From the NCBI GenBank assembly GCA_009929855.1, contig RZZN01000023.1:1-57302 (forward strand): a DNA stretch of 57,302 bases. The letters are read 5' to 3'. Positions 26,334 to 34,885 of the stretch are shown here, in pieces. Every line of letters starts with the position of its first letter. Position 1 is the first letter of the stretch. Below the pieces are notes generated by a model that searched no databases, was not told where the DNA came from, and saw only the letters and a list, made by a program, of their open reading frames with translations. Position numbers and translations under genes: made by a program. Source of the DNA: Gammaproteobacteria bacterium (GTDB lineage Bacteria; Pseudomonadota; Gammaproteobacteria; Chromatiales; Chromatiaceae).

Positions 26334-26870
26334 TCACTCTCGATCTCCCGTGCTGATCTGAGTCGCGCGCGCGTGGCGCTTGGCAAAGCGCCGAAAGATT
26401 GCGGCAAACTCTCGATCGCTCGCTTGAAACATATCCGCGGTCGCGAGCAGATGCTGCACGACTCGTGCACTGAGTTGCCGGCAGACAGGTCGTTCATCCT
26501 TAGCACCTTTCGGCGTGAGTCCGACCGCGCCGCGGTCGCTCGGCGACCCTGGGACCACCCGGATGCGATAGGCGACTCGAGTGATGTCGTCGCGATCCAA
26601 CGCGCGCAACAGACCATCGGTGAGGAAGCGTGCGCGTGTCGTCCACACGGCTGAGTCGAGATGGAGCGTGAGCAGGCCGTCGCTGAGGCTGGCGTCACAG
26701 CAGTGGCTGCGCACTGGCTCTGGTAGTTGGTCGAGCACTTGGCCATACAGCGCGTTGTCGCGATCGCGCTGATCCAACTGCCGTCGAATGATTGGATTCG
26801 CCTGGATCAGTGCGCGGATATGCGCCAACCCCGAGCGTGGAGGGGGTGGAGTCTGTCGCGTGCTCTCCAT
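26334..26870 (-). CDS. dciA: DciA-like replicative helicase loader (DUF721)
   Basis: The DUF721 core is present: 'LDQLPEPVRSHCCDASLSDG' then 'LLTLHLDSAVWTTRARFLTD' and 'LLRALDRDDITRVAYRIRVV'. DciA is the ancestral loader of DnaB helicase in bacteria that lack phage-derived DnaC/DnaI. The lpxC-dciA-secA neighbourhood is the usual one in pseudomonads and relatives. 178 residues. The C-terminal 60 residues are less conserved, Arg-rich and probably flexible. Confidence 0.85.
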   Translation of the reverse strand: MESTRQTPPPPRSGLAHIRALIQANPIIRRQLDQRDRDNALYGQVLDQLPEPVRSHCCDASLSDGLLTLHLDSAVWTTRARFLTDGLLRALDRDDITRVAYRIRVVPGSPSDRGAVGLTPKGAKDERPVCRQLSARVVQHLLATADMFQASDREFAAIFRRFAKRHARATQISTGDRE

Positions 26871-26993
26871 GATCAGTCGTCCCCTCGAGACTTGGGTGAG
26901 GTGATCCCGATCAGGCGTCAGCGAGAATCATCTCTTTGATCGATCGAGCTTTTCTATTGGGTGATACCGCCCCGTGAGGATCGGCGAGGGTCG

Positions 26994-27037
26994 ATACTAT
27001 ATGTTTCGAGCTGCGTTTCCTCGATCAATTATAGTAT
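26994..27037 (+). promoter_or_regulatory. Inverted TATA-like repeats between dciA and the M23 peptidase gene
   Basis: ATACTATA (26994-27001) and TATAGTAT (27030-27037) are perfect inverted copies 28 nt apart in an AT-rich patch of the divergent gap. Each contains TATAGT in the direction of the neighbouring gene, so they may be paired -10 boxes of back-to-back promoters. -35 boxes are poor, so an operator is an alternative reading. Confidence 0.35.
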
Positions 27038-27079
27038 AACGTCGGCTGATTCGACGAAGACCGAAGCGGAGAACCGATA

Positions 27080-28015
27080 ATGGACCACCTCGATCGACGA
27101 AAGACCGCTCGCGGACATGCCGTTATAGCACTATTGGCCGTAGCCCCGCTCAGTGTCGTAGGGACCCTCGTGGGATTTTGGATTGGTCACCATCAACAGC
27201 CGCCGATAGACGCTCACCCAGTTGCCGCCGCCGCCGTCCAGCCACTCGCAGTCGAAGTCCTCCCTCACTGCGAGAGTGTCCCGGATCCCAGTCCGAATCT
27301 GAGTGCGATGGGTGCCCGTCTCGAAGAGCTGCAAGCGCAGCTGCTCAGACTCGACGCGCTTGGTGAGCGGCTCGTCCGGATGTCCGGGGCCGATCCCGAA
27401 GAGTTCGACTTTCAGCATCCGCCACCGCGCGGTGGTGCTGAGGACGGTCGGGCGCAAGATTACACCATTCGCGAGATTGCCAACGAGCTCAGCAGTATGG
27501 TCAGCTTGGTTCGGGATCGCGAGCGCAAGCTCGATCGACTCGGCGAGCTGATCTCGGAAGGCGAGCTCGTCATGCGTGATTCCCCTTCCGGCTGGCCGGT
27601 CCGCACCGGTTATATCAGCTCTCGCTACGGTTTTCGGGTACATCCGATCAAGAAACGTCGACTGTTCCATGAAGGCGTCGATTTTGCCAGTCCTCGCGGC
27701 ACTCCGATCCATGCCGTCGCCGATGGTGTGGTGATCTTCGACGGACGCCGCTCTGGTTACGGCCGGATGGTCGACATTCGCCATGCCGATGGCCTGGTCA
27801 CCCGTTATGCGCACAACCAAGATAATCTGGTCAAGGAGGGACAGACGGTTCGAGAGGGGCAGAAGATCGCGACGGTCGGATCCTCCGGAACCGCGACTGG
27901 TCCCCATGTCCACTTCGAGGTGATTCGCGACGGCAAGGCGATCGATCCGATGTTTTTCATCGAGCGGCAGCCGCGCCCCATCCTCGCCGGTGAAGCGAAA
28001 GATCGTGCGAGCTAG
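27080..28015 (+). CDS. M23 family metallopeptidase, membrane-anchored
   Basis: A probable peptidoglycan DD-endopeptidase or amidase activator. It has one N-terminal membrane span (residues about 14-34), a coiled-coil-like stretch (about 75-95 and 135-165), then an LytM/M23 domain (about 190-295). Zinc-site motifs are 'LFHEGVDFASPRGTPIHAVA' (H-x-x-x-D) and 'GPHVHFEVIRDG' (H-x-H), so the site looks intact and the protein is likely active rather than an EnvC-like activator. GGAG 10 nt before the ATG. It sits just upstream of secA, as M23 genes do in several gammaproteobacteria. Confidence 0.88.
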   Translation: MDHLDRRKTARGHAVIALLAVAPLSVVGTLVGFWIGHHQQPPIDAHPVAAAAVQPLAVEVLPHCESVPDPSPNLSAMGARLEELQAQLLRLDALGERLVRMSGADPEEFDFQHPPPRGGAEDGRAQDYTIREIANELSSMVSLVRDRERKLDRLGELISEGELVMRDSPSGWPVRTGYISSRYGFRVHPIKKRRLFHEGVDFASPRGTPIHAVADGVVIFDGRRSGYGRMVDIRHADGLVTRYAHNQDNLVKEGQTVREGQKIATVGSSGTATGPHVHFEVIRDGKAIDPMFFIERQPRPILAGEAKDRAS

Positions 28016-28030
28016 ATCGAGAAGGGCCGC

Positions 28031-28129
28031 ATGAACGCCACTCGCGGACTAGCGCAGGGTGTGTCGATGCAGTGCATGTCACTGCGTCGGACGATGATTT
28101 CCGGTATCATCGCGGGATTTTCCCGATAG
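28031..28129 (+). CDS. Possible 32-aa leader peptide upstream of secA
   Basis: ATG at 28031, preceded by GAAGGG 4 nt upstream, opens 32 codons that end at TAG (28127-28129), 16 nt before the secA ATG. The peptide ends '[14 protein letters not shown]'. The G-I-x-A-G near the C-terminus recalls the G-I-R-A-G-P of the E. coli SecM arrest sequence, but there is no signal peptide and the match is short. The last third of the ORF is built into two hairpins (28092-28125). secA itself has no Shine-Dalgarno. A leader role is inference; chance is quite possible. Confidence 0.3.
   Translation: MNATRGLAQGVSMQCMSLRRTMISGIIAGFSR
28092..28125 (+). promoter_or_regulatory. Two consecutive hairpins in the secA leader
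   Basis: CGATGAT (28092-28098) pairs with ATCATCG (28106-28112) across a 7-nt loop, and CGGGA (28113-28117) pairs with TCCCG (28121-28125) across TTT. They stack directly, 20 nt ahead of the secA ATG, and would shape ribosome access to secA. Confidence 0.45.
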
Positions 28130-28145
28130 CCCGCATGCGCATCTG

Positions 28146-30992
28146 ATGGTCAAGCATCTGTTCAAAAAGGTCTTCGGCAGTCGGAACGACCGGCTCGTCA
28201 AGACACTTCTCAAATCAGTCGCCCGAATCAATGCGCTCGAGCCCGAGTTCGAGCGTCTATCCGATCAGGCCCTCGCCGCGAAGACCGGCGAGTTTCGTGC
28301 GCGTCTCGCCGCCGGCACCAAGCTCGATGATCTGCTTCCCGAGGCCTTCGCGGTGGTGCGAGAGGCCTCCAAACGGTCACTGGGCCTGCGTCATTTCGAC
28401 GTTCAGATGGTCGGCGGCATGGTCCTGAACGATGGCAAGATCGCCGAGATGCGAACCGGCGAGGGCAAGACACTGGTTGCCACGCTGGCCGCCTATCTGA
28501 ACGCGCTCCCCGGCAAGGGTGTGCACGTGGTGACCGTGAATGATTATCTCGCCAGACGTGACGCGGTTTGGATGGGCCAGATCTATGACCGCTTGGGTCT
28601 GTCCGTCGGTGTTATCAATTCGTCGGGAGGACTGGGGCCGGATGCCGCATCCTATCTCTACGATCCCGCCGACGAGACCTCGACCGGACAGGGCTATCGC
28701 CATCTGCGTCCGGTGACCCGCAAGGAGACCTACGCGGCCGATATCACCTACGGGACGAACAACGAGTTCGGGTTCGATTATCTGCGCGACAACATGGCCT
28801 TCGTTGCCGCCCAGCGGGTCCAGCGCGACCCCTATTACGCGATCGTCGATGAGGTCGACTCCATCCTGATCGACGAGGCACGCACCCCGTTGATCATCTC
28901 CGGGCCCTCGGAGGGAAGCACCGACCTCTACAAGCAGATCGACCAGATCATTCCGCGGCTGACCCGCCAGGCCCCCATCACCAACGACGAGGGACAGCCT
29001 GACTTCGGCCCCGGTGATTATTCAGTCGACGAAAAGGCGCGTCAGGTCTACCTCAGCGAGGAGGGCCACGAAAAGGTCGAGCAGATGCTCGTCGAGATCG
29101 GCTTGCTTGGAGAGGGCGACGGTCTCTACGATCCATCCAACATCGTCCTGATGCACCATGTCTACGCCGCGCTGCGGGCCCATGCGCTGTTTCAGAAGAA
29201 TGTCGAGTATATCGTCCGCGACGGGCAGGTCATCATCGTCGATGAGTTCACCGGACGGACCATGCCCGGCCGCCGCTGGTCTGAGGGGCTTCACCAGGCG
29301 GTGGAGGCAAAGGAAAGGGTGCCGATCCAGCCTGAAAACCAGACGATGGCATCGATCACCTTCCAGAACCTGTTCAGGCTCTATCCCAAGCTCTCGGGCA
29401 TGACCGGCACCGCCGATACCGAGGCCTATGAGTTCCAGCAGATCTATGGTCTGGAAGTCGTGGTGATCCCGACCAATCAGCCGATGATCCGAGAGGATCG
29501 CGGTGATCTGGTCTATCTCACTCAAGCGGAGAAATATCAGGCCATCATCGAGGACATCCGCGATTGCGTCGCGCGCGGCCAGCCAGTCCTGGTTGGCACG
29601 GCCTCGATCGAGACCTCGGAGTTGATCGACCGTCTACTCGGCGAGCAGAAGATCCCCCACGAGGTGCTGAACGCCAAGCAGCACGAGCGCGAGGCTGGAA
29701 TCATCGCCCAGGCCGGGCGTCCCGGCGCGGTGACGATCGCCACCAACATGGCGGGTCGCGGGACCGACATCGTACTCGGAGGTAATCTCGAGGCCGAGCT
29801 CGAGGCCGCCGGGCCCGACGCTGACAAGGATGGTGTACGCACGGCTTGGCAGGCACGCCATGCCCAGGTCGTGGCGGCTGGCGGCTTGCACGTCGTCGGG
29901 ACCGAACGCCATGAGTCACGTCGGATCGACAACCAGCTCCGCGGTCGCTCGGGCCGCCAAGGTGATCCAGGGTCCTCGCGCTTCTATCTGTCGCTGGAAG
30001 ACAATCTGATGCGCATCTTCGCCTCCGATCGCGTGGGCAAGATGATGCAGAAGCTCGGTATGCAGAAGGGCGAGGCGATCGAACATCCGTGGGTGACCCG
30101 GGCGATCGAGAATGCCCAGCGCAAGGTCGAGGGACGCAACTTCGACATCCGCAAGCAGCTGCTCGAATACGACGATGTTGCCAACGATCAACGCAAGGTG
30201 ATCTATCGGCAGCGCCGTGAGCTCATGGATGCCGTCGATGTCTCCGAGACGGTCACCGCGATGCGCGATGACGTCCTGACTCGTCTGATCAATACCTATA
30301 TTCCACCGGAGAGTCTCGAGGAGCAGTGGGACGTCGCGGGACTCGCGAGTGCCCTGAGCACGCAATTCGGCGGGGACTGGCCGATTCAACGCTGGCTCGA
30401 CGAGGATACTTCGCTTCACGAGGAGACACTGCGCGCGCGGATCCGGGATACACTCGCGGCGGCCTATGCCGAGCGCGAGACGCTCATCGGCACGCCGACC
30501 ATGCGCCAGATCGAGTCGGCGGTCATGCTGCAGACCCTGGATACCCAGTGGAAGGACCACCTTGCCGCCATGGATTATCTGCGTCAGGGGATCCACCTGC
30601 GTGGCTATGCCCAGAAGAATCCCAAGCAGGAGTACAAGCGCGAGGCCTTTGAGATGTTCTCGACGATGCTCGAGGGGATCAAGCAAGAGGTCGTGATCAC
30701 GCTCGCCAAGCTCCAGATTCAGACCCAGACCCAGGATGGTCGTCCCCCGCAGCCGCTGGGGCCAACCCTTGCCCCGGAGCCTGCATTCGAGTTCAGGCAT
30801 GAGACATTCCAGGGTTTCGGGGCACCAGCCGACGAAGGCGGCTCGGCCGAGCCGGGAGACGCGGCACCGCGGCATGCGGCGGATGTCGCGCCGCAGCCTT
30901 ATGTCCGTGATGGTCGCAAAGTGGGTCGCAACGAGCCCTGTCCCTGTGGCTCGGGCAAGAAATACAAGCAGTGCCATGGCAGGGTCGCCTGA
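28146..30992 (+). CDS. secA: Preprotein translocase ATPase SecA
   Basis: The motor of Sec export. DEAD-like domain 1 with Walker A '[17 protein letters not shown]' (residues about 101-117) and Walker B '[19 protein letters not shown]'; preprotein cross-linking domain; domain 2 with '[18 protein letters not shown]' and '[20 protein letters not shown]'; C-terminal zinc-binding SEC-C motif '[14 protein letters not shown]' for SecB and ribosome contact. 948 residues (E. coli 901), the excess lying in the variable linker before SEC-C. The ATG lacks a visible Shine-Dalgarno. Confidence 0.97.
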   Translation: MVKHLFKKVFGSRNDRLVKTLLKSVARINALEPEFERLSDQALAAKTGEFRARLAAGTKLDDLLPEAFAVVREASKRSLGLRHFDVQMVGGMVLNDGKIAEMRTGEGKTLVATLAAYLNALPGKGVHVVTVNDYLARRDAVWMGQIYDRLGLSVGVINSSGGLGPDAASYLYDPADETSTGQGYRHLRPVTRKETYAADITYGTNNEFGFDYLRDNMAFVAAQRVQRDPYYAIVDEVDSILIDEARTPLIISGPSEGSTDLYKQIDQIIPRLTRQAPITNDEGQPDFGPGDYSVDEKARQVYLSEEGHEKVEQMLVEIGLLGEGDGLYDPSNIVLMHHVYAALRAHALFQKNVEYIVRDGQVIIVDEFTGRTMPGRRWSEGLHQAVEAKERVPIQPENQTMASITFQNLFRLYPKLSGMTGTADTEAYEFQQIYGLEVVVIPTNQPMIREDRGDLVYLTQAEKYQAIIEDIRDCVARGQPVLVGTASIETSELIDRLLGEQKIPHEVLNAKQHEREAGIIAQAGRPGAVTIATNMAGRGTDIVLGGNLEAELEAAGPDADKDGVRTAWQARHAQVVAAGGLHVVGTERHESRRIDNQLRGRSGRQGDPGSSRFYLSLEDNLMRIFASDRVGKMMQKLGMQKGEAIEHPWVTRAIENAQRKVEGRNFDIRKQLLEYDDVANDQRKVIYRQRRELMDAVDVSETVTAMRDDVLTRLINTYIPPESLEEQWDVAGLASALSTQFGGDWPIQRWLDEDTSLHEETLRARIRDTLAAAYAERETLIGTPTMRQIESAVMLQTLDTQWKDHLAAMDYLRQGIHLRGYAQKNPKQEYKREAFEMFSTMLEGIKQEVVITLAKLQIQTQTQDGRPPQPLGPTLAPEPAFEFRHETFQGFGAPADEGGSAEPGDAAPRHAADVAPQPYVRDGRKVGRNEPCPCGSGKKYKQCHGRVA

Positions 30993-31087
30993 ATGGATGC
31001 GACCTGCGGGCCTGACGCGCTGGTCTCGCCCTGATGCGGCGATCCGGCCACTGCGCATGCGTGTGGTCCGGCGAGCGCTGACGTGAG

Positions 31088-31108
31088 CCGGACCGGCGCG
31101 TCCGGTCC
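31088..31108 (+). terminator. GC-rich hairpin between secA and argJ
   Basis: GGACCGG (31090-31096), a 5-nt loop and CCGGTCC (31102-31108) form a 7-bp stem, with an alternative pairing CCGGAC/GTCCGG two bases to the left. There is no T-run. It lies about 100 nt after secA and may mark the transcript end. Confidence 0.3.
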
Positions 31109-31144
31109 CAGATGACACCCGCATCCTGACCATCGAGGTCTCCT

Positions 31145-32356
31145 ATGTCTCCATCCGAGCAGGCCTGGCACCCAGTGCCTGGTGTTCGACTCGCGGCCGC
31201 TGCCGCCGGTATTCGCTATCAGGGCCGCGATGACCTCGTGCTCATGGCGCTCGAGCCGGGTAGCGAGTGTGCTGCGGTCTTCACCCGCAACAGCTTTTGC
31301 GCCGCCCCCGTGCACGTCGCCCGCAGCCATCTGGCGCGAACCGCTCCGCGCTATCTCCTGATCAACTCAGGTAATGCCAATGCCGGTACTGGGCAGCGCG
31401 GTCTGCGCGACGCCGAGTCGAGCTGCGCGGCGCTCGCTACTGTCACGGACTGTCGGGCCGAGGAGGTCTTGCCCTTCTCGACCGGGGTGATCGGCGATTA
31501 TCTCCCGGTGGAGCGTCTTGCCGCAGCGCTGCCCGAACTAGTCGAGCGACTCGATGAGGGCGGCTGGCCAGTCGCTGCGCGCGCCATCATGACGACGGAT
31601 ACCGTTCCCAAGCTTGTCTCGCGCCAAGTCGCGCTCGACTCGGGTCTGGTCACGGTGACCGGGATCGCCAAGGGCGCCGGGATGATCTGTCCCGACATGG
31701 CGACCCTGCTCGCCTTCCTGGCGACCGACGCGGCGGTCGATGCATCATTGCTTCAGGATTGTCTCAAACAGGCGGTCGATCGCACCTTCAATGCGATCAC
31801 GGTCGACGGTGATACCTCGACGAATGATGCATGTGTCCTGATCGCGACTGGACGGCACGGCAATCCACCCCTGCGGGATGCGACTCAGCCTGATTCGGCG
31901 CGTCTCCAGGCGGCGATCGAGGCGGTCTGTGTCGAGCTGGCGACCACCATCGTGCGCGATGCCGAGGGTGCCACCAAATTGGTCACCATCCAGGTCGAGG
32001 ACGCCGCGAATGACGCTGAGGCCCGCGCCGTGGCCTATACCATTGCCCATTCACCATTGGTGAAGACTGCCCTGTTTGCCTCCGACCCGAACTGGGGACG
32101 CATCCTGGCCGCTGTTGGGCGCGCCGGACTGACCGATCTCGACATCGAGCGGGTCCGCATCCATCTCGATGAGACCCTGATCGTCGATGCCGGTGGACGT
32201 GCCCCGAGCTATACCGAATCCGCCGGCGCGGCAGTCATGGCCCAGCCGGAGATCCTGATTCGGGTCGCGCTTGGCCGGGGTGATGCCACGGCGCGGGTGT
32301 TGACCTGCGACCTGTCCGACGAATATGTCCGGATCAACGCCGCATACCGAACCTGA
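31145..32356 (+). CDS. argJ: Bifunctional glutamate N-acetyltransferase / ornithine acetyltransferase ArgJ
   Basis: ArgJ recycles the acetyl group from N-acetylornithine to glutamate in arginine synthesis; some forms also use acetyl-CoA. The protein self-cleaves before Thr187 in 'CPDMATLLAFLATDA' to give alpha and beta chains. Other marks are 'NSGNANAGTGQRG', 'EVLPFSTGVIGDYLP', 'AIMTTDTVPK' and 'NAITVDGDTSTNDAC'. 403 residues, normal for the family. GAGGTC 7 nt before the ATG is the Shine-Dalgarno. Its end overlaps the Nudix gene by 32 nt. Confidence 0.95.
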   Translation: MSPSEQAWHPVPGVRLAAAAAGIRYQGRDDLVLMALEPGSECAAVFTRNSFCAAPVHVARSHLARTAPRYLLINSGNANAGTGQRGLRDAESSCAALATVTDCRAEEVLPFSTGVIGDYLPVERLAAALPELVERLDEGGWPVAARAIMTTDTVPKLVSRQVALDSGLVTVTGIAKGAGMICPDMATLLAFLATDAAVDASLLQDCLKQAVDRTFNAITVDGDTSTNDACVLIATGRHGNPPLRDATQPDSARLQAAIEAVCVELATTIVRDAEGATKLVTIQVEDAANDAEARAVAYTIAHSPLVKTALFASDPNWGRILAAVGRAGLTDLDIERVRIHLDETLIVDAGGRAPSYTESAGAAVMAQPEILIRVALGRGDATARVLTCDLSDEYVRINAAYRT

Positions 32357-33302
32357 GCGCCCGCTCATCCATGTCATGGTCGGTGCGCTCCAGGATGCCG
32401 CTGGGCAGGTTTTGACCACTAGGCGCGCCGATCATTTGCACCAAGGCGGACTCTGGGAGTTTCCAGGGGGCAAATTGGAGCCTGGCGAGTGCCCCGAGGA
32501 TGGGCTCGTGCGCGAGCTCAGCGAGGAGCTGGGGATCACGGTGCGCTCGAGCCAGCCCTTGATCCGTATCCGTCATGACTATGGTGATCGCCGCGTCCTC
32601 TTGGATGTGCGCCGCGTTCAAGCCTACGAGGGCAGGCCGAGAGGCCTAGAGGGTCAACCGCTTGCCTGGCAGCATCCCGAGGCGATGGATCCGGCGCGTT
32701 TTCCGGCCGCTGATCGGCCCATCATCCTGGCACTGCGGTTGGCGCCGATCATGCTCATCACCGGACCCGATCCACGCCAGGACGCGGTCTTCTTGGCGCG
32801 ACTCGACCGCGCCATCGCCTCCGGTGCGCGTCTGGTGCAGCTGCGCGCCCACGAGTTGGACCATTCGGCCTATGCTCGTCTGGCGCGACGCGCCTTCGAG
32901 CTCTGCACGCAAGGTGGGGCGAAACTCCTGCTCAATCGCGCGCCCGAGCAGTGTCGCGACCTGCCGCGACATGGTCTGCATCTCTCCAGCACGGCACTGG
33001 CGGGTTTCACCGAGCGACCAGGGCAGGCCGGTGAATTGGTCGGCGCGTCCTGCCACGACGCCAGTGAGCTGCGACGCGCGCAAGCGCTTGGTCTCGATTA
33101 CGCCTTGCTCTCGCCAGTCCAGTGGACCGCCTCGCATCCAGATGCCAGGCCCCTCGGCTGGTCAGGCTTCGCCGAGCTGGTCGAGACCGCGAGCCTGCCG
33201 GTCTACGCCCTGGGTGGTCTGAGACCGGCGGATCTCGATCTGGCGATCGAGAATGGCGCTCAGGGCATCGCGTCGATCCGAGGGCTTTGGCCGTTGTTCT
33301 GA
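32325..33302 (+). CDS. Nudix hydrolase fused to a thiamine-phosphate-synthase-like domain
   Basis: Residues about 12-140 are a MutT-type Nudix domain with a full Nudix box: G49-x5-E55-x7-R63-E64-x-x-E67-E68-x-G70. It probably removes 8-oxo-dGTP. Residues about 145-325 are a TIM-barrel like ThiE/TenI ('LITGPDPRQDAVFLARLD', 'GLHLSSTALAGF', 'GASCHDASELRRA', 'YALGGLRPADLDLAI'). Such fusions are widespread in gammaproteobacteria near argJ or secA; the role of the second domain is unproven. The ATG at 32325 lies inside argJ, so translation is coupled. Confidence 0.9.
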   Translation: MSGSTPHTEPERPLIHVMVGALQDAAGQVLTTRRADHLHQGGLWEFPGGKLEPGECPEDGLVRELSEELGITVRSSQPLIRIRHDYGDRRVLLDVRRVQAYEGRPRGLEGQPLAWQHPEAMDPARFPAADRPIILALRLAPIMLITGPDPRQDAVFLARLDRAIASGARLVQLRAHELDHSAYARLARRAFELCTQGGAKLLLNRAPEQCRDLPRHGLHLSSTALAGFTERPGQAGELVGASCHDASELRRAQALGLDYALLSPVQWTASHPDARPLGWSGFAELVETASLPVYALGGLRPADLDLAIENGAQGIASIRGLWPLF

Positions 33303-33337
33303 TGTGCCCGAGGGCCGCTGCCTGGCGTGGTGGATGG

Positions 33338-33366
33338 TTGACGGTCGTGAGCTTGGTCAGTATCAT
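33338..33366 (+). promoter_or_regulatory. Promoter of the tRNA-Met gene
   Basis: TTGACG (33338-33343), a 17-nt spacer and TATCAT (33361-33366). The start site would fall near 33373, about 8 nt before the mature tRNA. A good sigma70 match. Confidence 0.65.
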
Positions 33367-33380
33367 TAGCGGTCTAGTTT

Positions 33381-33457
33381 GGCTACGTAGCTCAGTTGGT
33401 TAGAGCATCGCACTCATAATGCGAGGGTCGGTAGTTCGAGTCTACCCGTAGCCACCA
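33381..33457 (+). tRNA. Elongator tRNA-Met (CAU)
   Basis: 77 nt including an encoded CCA. The acceptor stem GGCTACG pairs with CGTAGCC; the D-loop has AGCTCAGTTGGTTAGAGC; the anticodon loop CTCATAA carries CAT; the T-arm has GTTCGAGTC. Its first base pair is G-C, unlike initiator tRNA, and it closely matches E. coli elongator tRNA-Met. Confidence 0.97.
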
Positions 33458-33474
33458 TCCTCTTGTTCGATCGC

Positions 33475-33498
33475 AAACCGCCATCAGGCGGTTTTTTT
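33475..33498 (+). terminator. Intrinsic terminator after tRNA-Met
   Basis: AAACCGCC, loop ATCA, GGCGGTTT followed by four further T's. An 8-bp stem with a seven-T run, 18 nt after the tRNA: a textbook rho-independent terminator, so the next gene needs its own promoter. Confidence 0.9.
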
Positions 33499-33553
33499 AT
33501 GTCCGTGAGTCTTGGGTTACCCTGGTCGGGATGCGATATCGAGAGGCACAGCA

Positions 33554-34885
33554 ATGAACAGAAGGCTCGAGCGTGGTGGGCTGGGCGTGGATTGGTCATG
33601 GGTCTCATCGGGCATCTGCTGCCGTCAGCTCGCATGGCTGGGTGAGCGTCTCAGTGTGCGTGCTCTACTCTGCATGCTGCTCTTGAATTGGATAAGCCTG
33701 CTGGCGCTTCCGGCTGCGGTCGCGTCGGACCAGGGGCAACAGGCCCTTGGCCCGAGCATCGTCTCGATCCAGGATCGGCAACTCATGGTGCGCCGTCGTG
33801 CCGCTGATGGCAGTCTGCCGGCACTCGCTGAGTCGTTCGTGATCCGGGGCGTGGTCTGGTCGCCGGCGGGTCGAGAGACGGCCACGACCAAGGACGATCC
33901 GGACAATGCACACGTCCGGCGCGGCGAATACGCGCTCTGGCAGTCGCGAGACATCCCGCTCTTGGCCGGGATGCAGGTCAATACGGTGCGCCTCTTGATC
34001 GATCCTGGGTTCGATCCGCGGCTTGGACCGGCCGGGCAGCGTCTGCTCGATGATCTCTACGCCAACGGCATCATGGTCGTGATGAATGTCGATGATGGGA
34101 TCAACGATTTGCAGCGGGTTGAACGCGTGGTCGAGTATTACAAGGATCATCCGGCCATCTTGATGTGGATGCTTGGCAGTGAGTGGAACATCAATCTCTA
34201 TTTCGGTGTCGCCGATTCGGTCCTGGATGCGGCGCGCCGGACCGAACAGGCGGCGCATCTGATCAAGCGTCTCGACCCACACCATCCAGTGGCCACCAGC
34301 TATGGTGATATCCAGATCGAGGATCAGGGGCGACGCTTGGCTGACACGCGTGAGTATGTCGAGACGATCTGCCCGAGCGTCGATGTCTGGGCACTCAACA
34401 TCTATCGTGGCAGCAGTTTCGGGAATCTTTTCGCGCAGTGGGCCGCGATCACCGACAAGCCCATGTTCATCGGTGAATTCGGCACCGACGCCTATCGATC
34501 TGAGGCACGTGGCGTGAATCCACCAGGTGCGATCGACGATGCCATGCAAGCACGCTGGAACCTCTCATTGTGGAATGACATCAGTGCCAATCTTGCAACC
34601 AATCATGGGGATGGTGTCGCGTTGGGCGGAACCCTATTCGAGTGGAATGACGAGTGGTGGAAGGTGTCGCCTCACGGCTCGCAGGAGTCCGGGGGGTTCG
34701 AACTGAGCGGCGGACATCCCGATGATTTCGCCAACGAGGAATATTTTGGGCTGCTCGATATCGATCGAGAGCCGCGTGACGTCTATGCGGTGTTGCGCGA
34801 GGCGTTTCGCGCGATGGCCGAGATGACCGACGCATCCCTGCGTCAGACGCCCGCGGCGACTACTGTTGAATCAGACGCGCGTTGA
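33554..34885 (+). CDS. Secreted or membrane-anchored glycosidase-like protein (clan GH-A fold)
   Basis: A 443-residue protein with a basic N-terminus and a hydrophobic segment 'ALLCMLLLNWISLLALPAAVAS' split around residues 37-58, either signal peptide or anchor. The rest resembles a TIM-barrel glycosidase: 'FVIRGVVWSPAG' start, 'MQVNTVRLLIDPGFDPRL', acid/base candidate E210 in 'MLGSEWNIN', nucleophile candidate E308 in 'FIGEFGTDAY', and 'GTLFEWNDEWWK' near the end. The usual N-E before the acid/base is S-E here. Relatives are beta-glucan transglycosidases of GH2/GH5/GH72 type; the substrate is unknown. The ATG at 33554 is the likeliest start. The 3' end overlaps the carbonic anhydrase gene by 26 nt, tail to tail. 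Confidence 0.65.
   Translation: MNRRLERGGLGVDWSWVSSGICCRQLAWLGERLSVRALLCMLLLNWISLLALPAAVASDQGQQALGPSIVSIQDRQLMVRRRAADGSLPALAESFVIRGVVWSPAGRETATTKDDPDNAHVRRGEYALWQSRDIPLLAGMQVNTVRLLIDPGFDPRLGPAGQRLLDDLYANGIMVVMNVDDGINDLQRVERVVEYYKDHPAILMWMLGSEWNINLYFGVADSVLDAARRTEQAAHLIKRLDPHHPVATSYGDIQIEDQGRRLADTREYVETICPSVDVWALNIYRGSSFGNLFAQWAAITDKPMFIGEFGTDAYRSEARGVNPPGAIDDAMQARWNLSLWNDISANLATNHGDGVALGGTLFEWNDEWWKVSPHGSQESGGFELSGGHPDDFANEEYFGLLDIDREPRDVYAVLREAFRAMAEMTDASLRQTPAATTVESDAR

Noticed and set aside
26036-26356. 106-codon frame after lpxC
   Set aside because: It lies across the convergent gap and into dciA antisense; no ribosome-binding site and no conserved pattern.
33381-33457. tRNA-Met as a possible integration site for a mobile element
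   Set aside because: No integrase, no direct repeat of the tRNA 3' end and no foreign gene block nearby; a terminator and ordinary genes follow.
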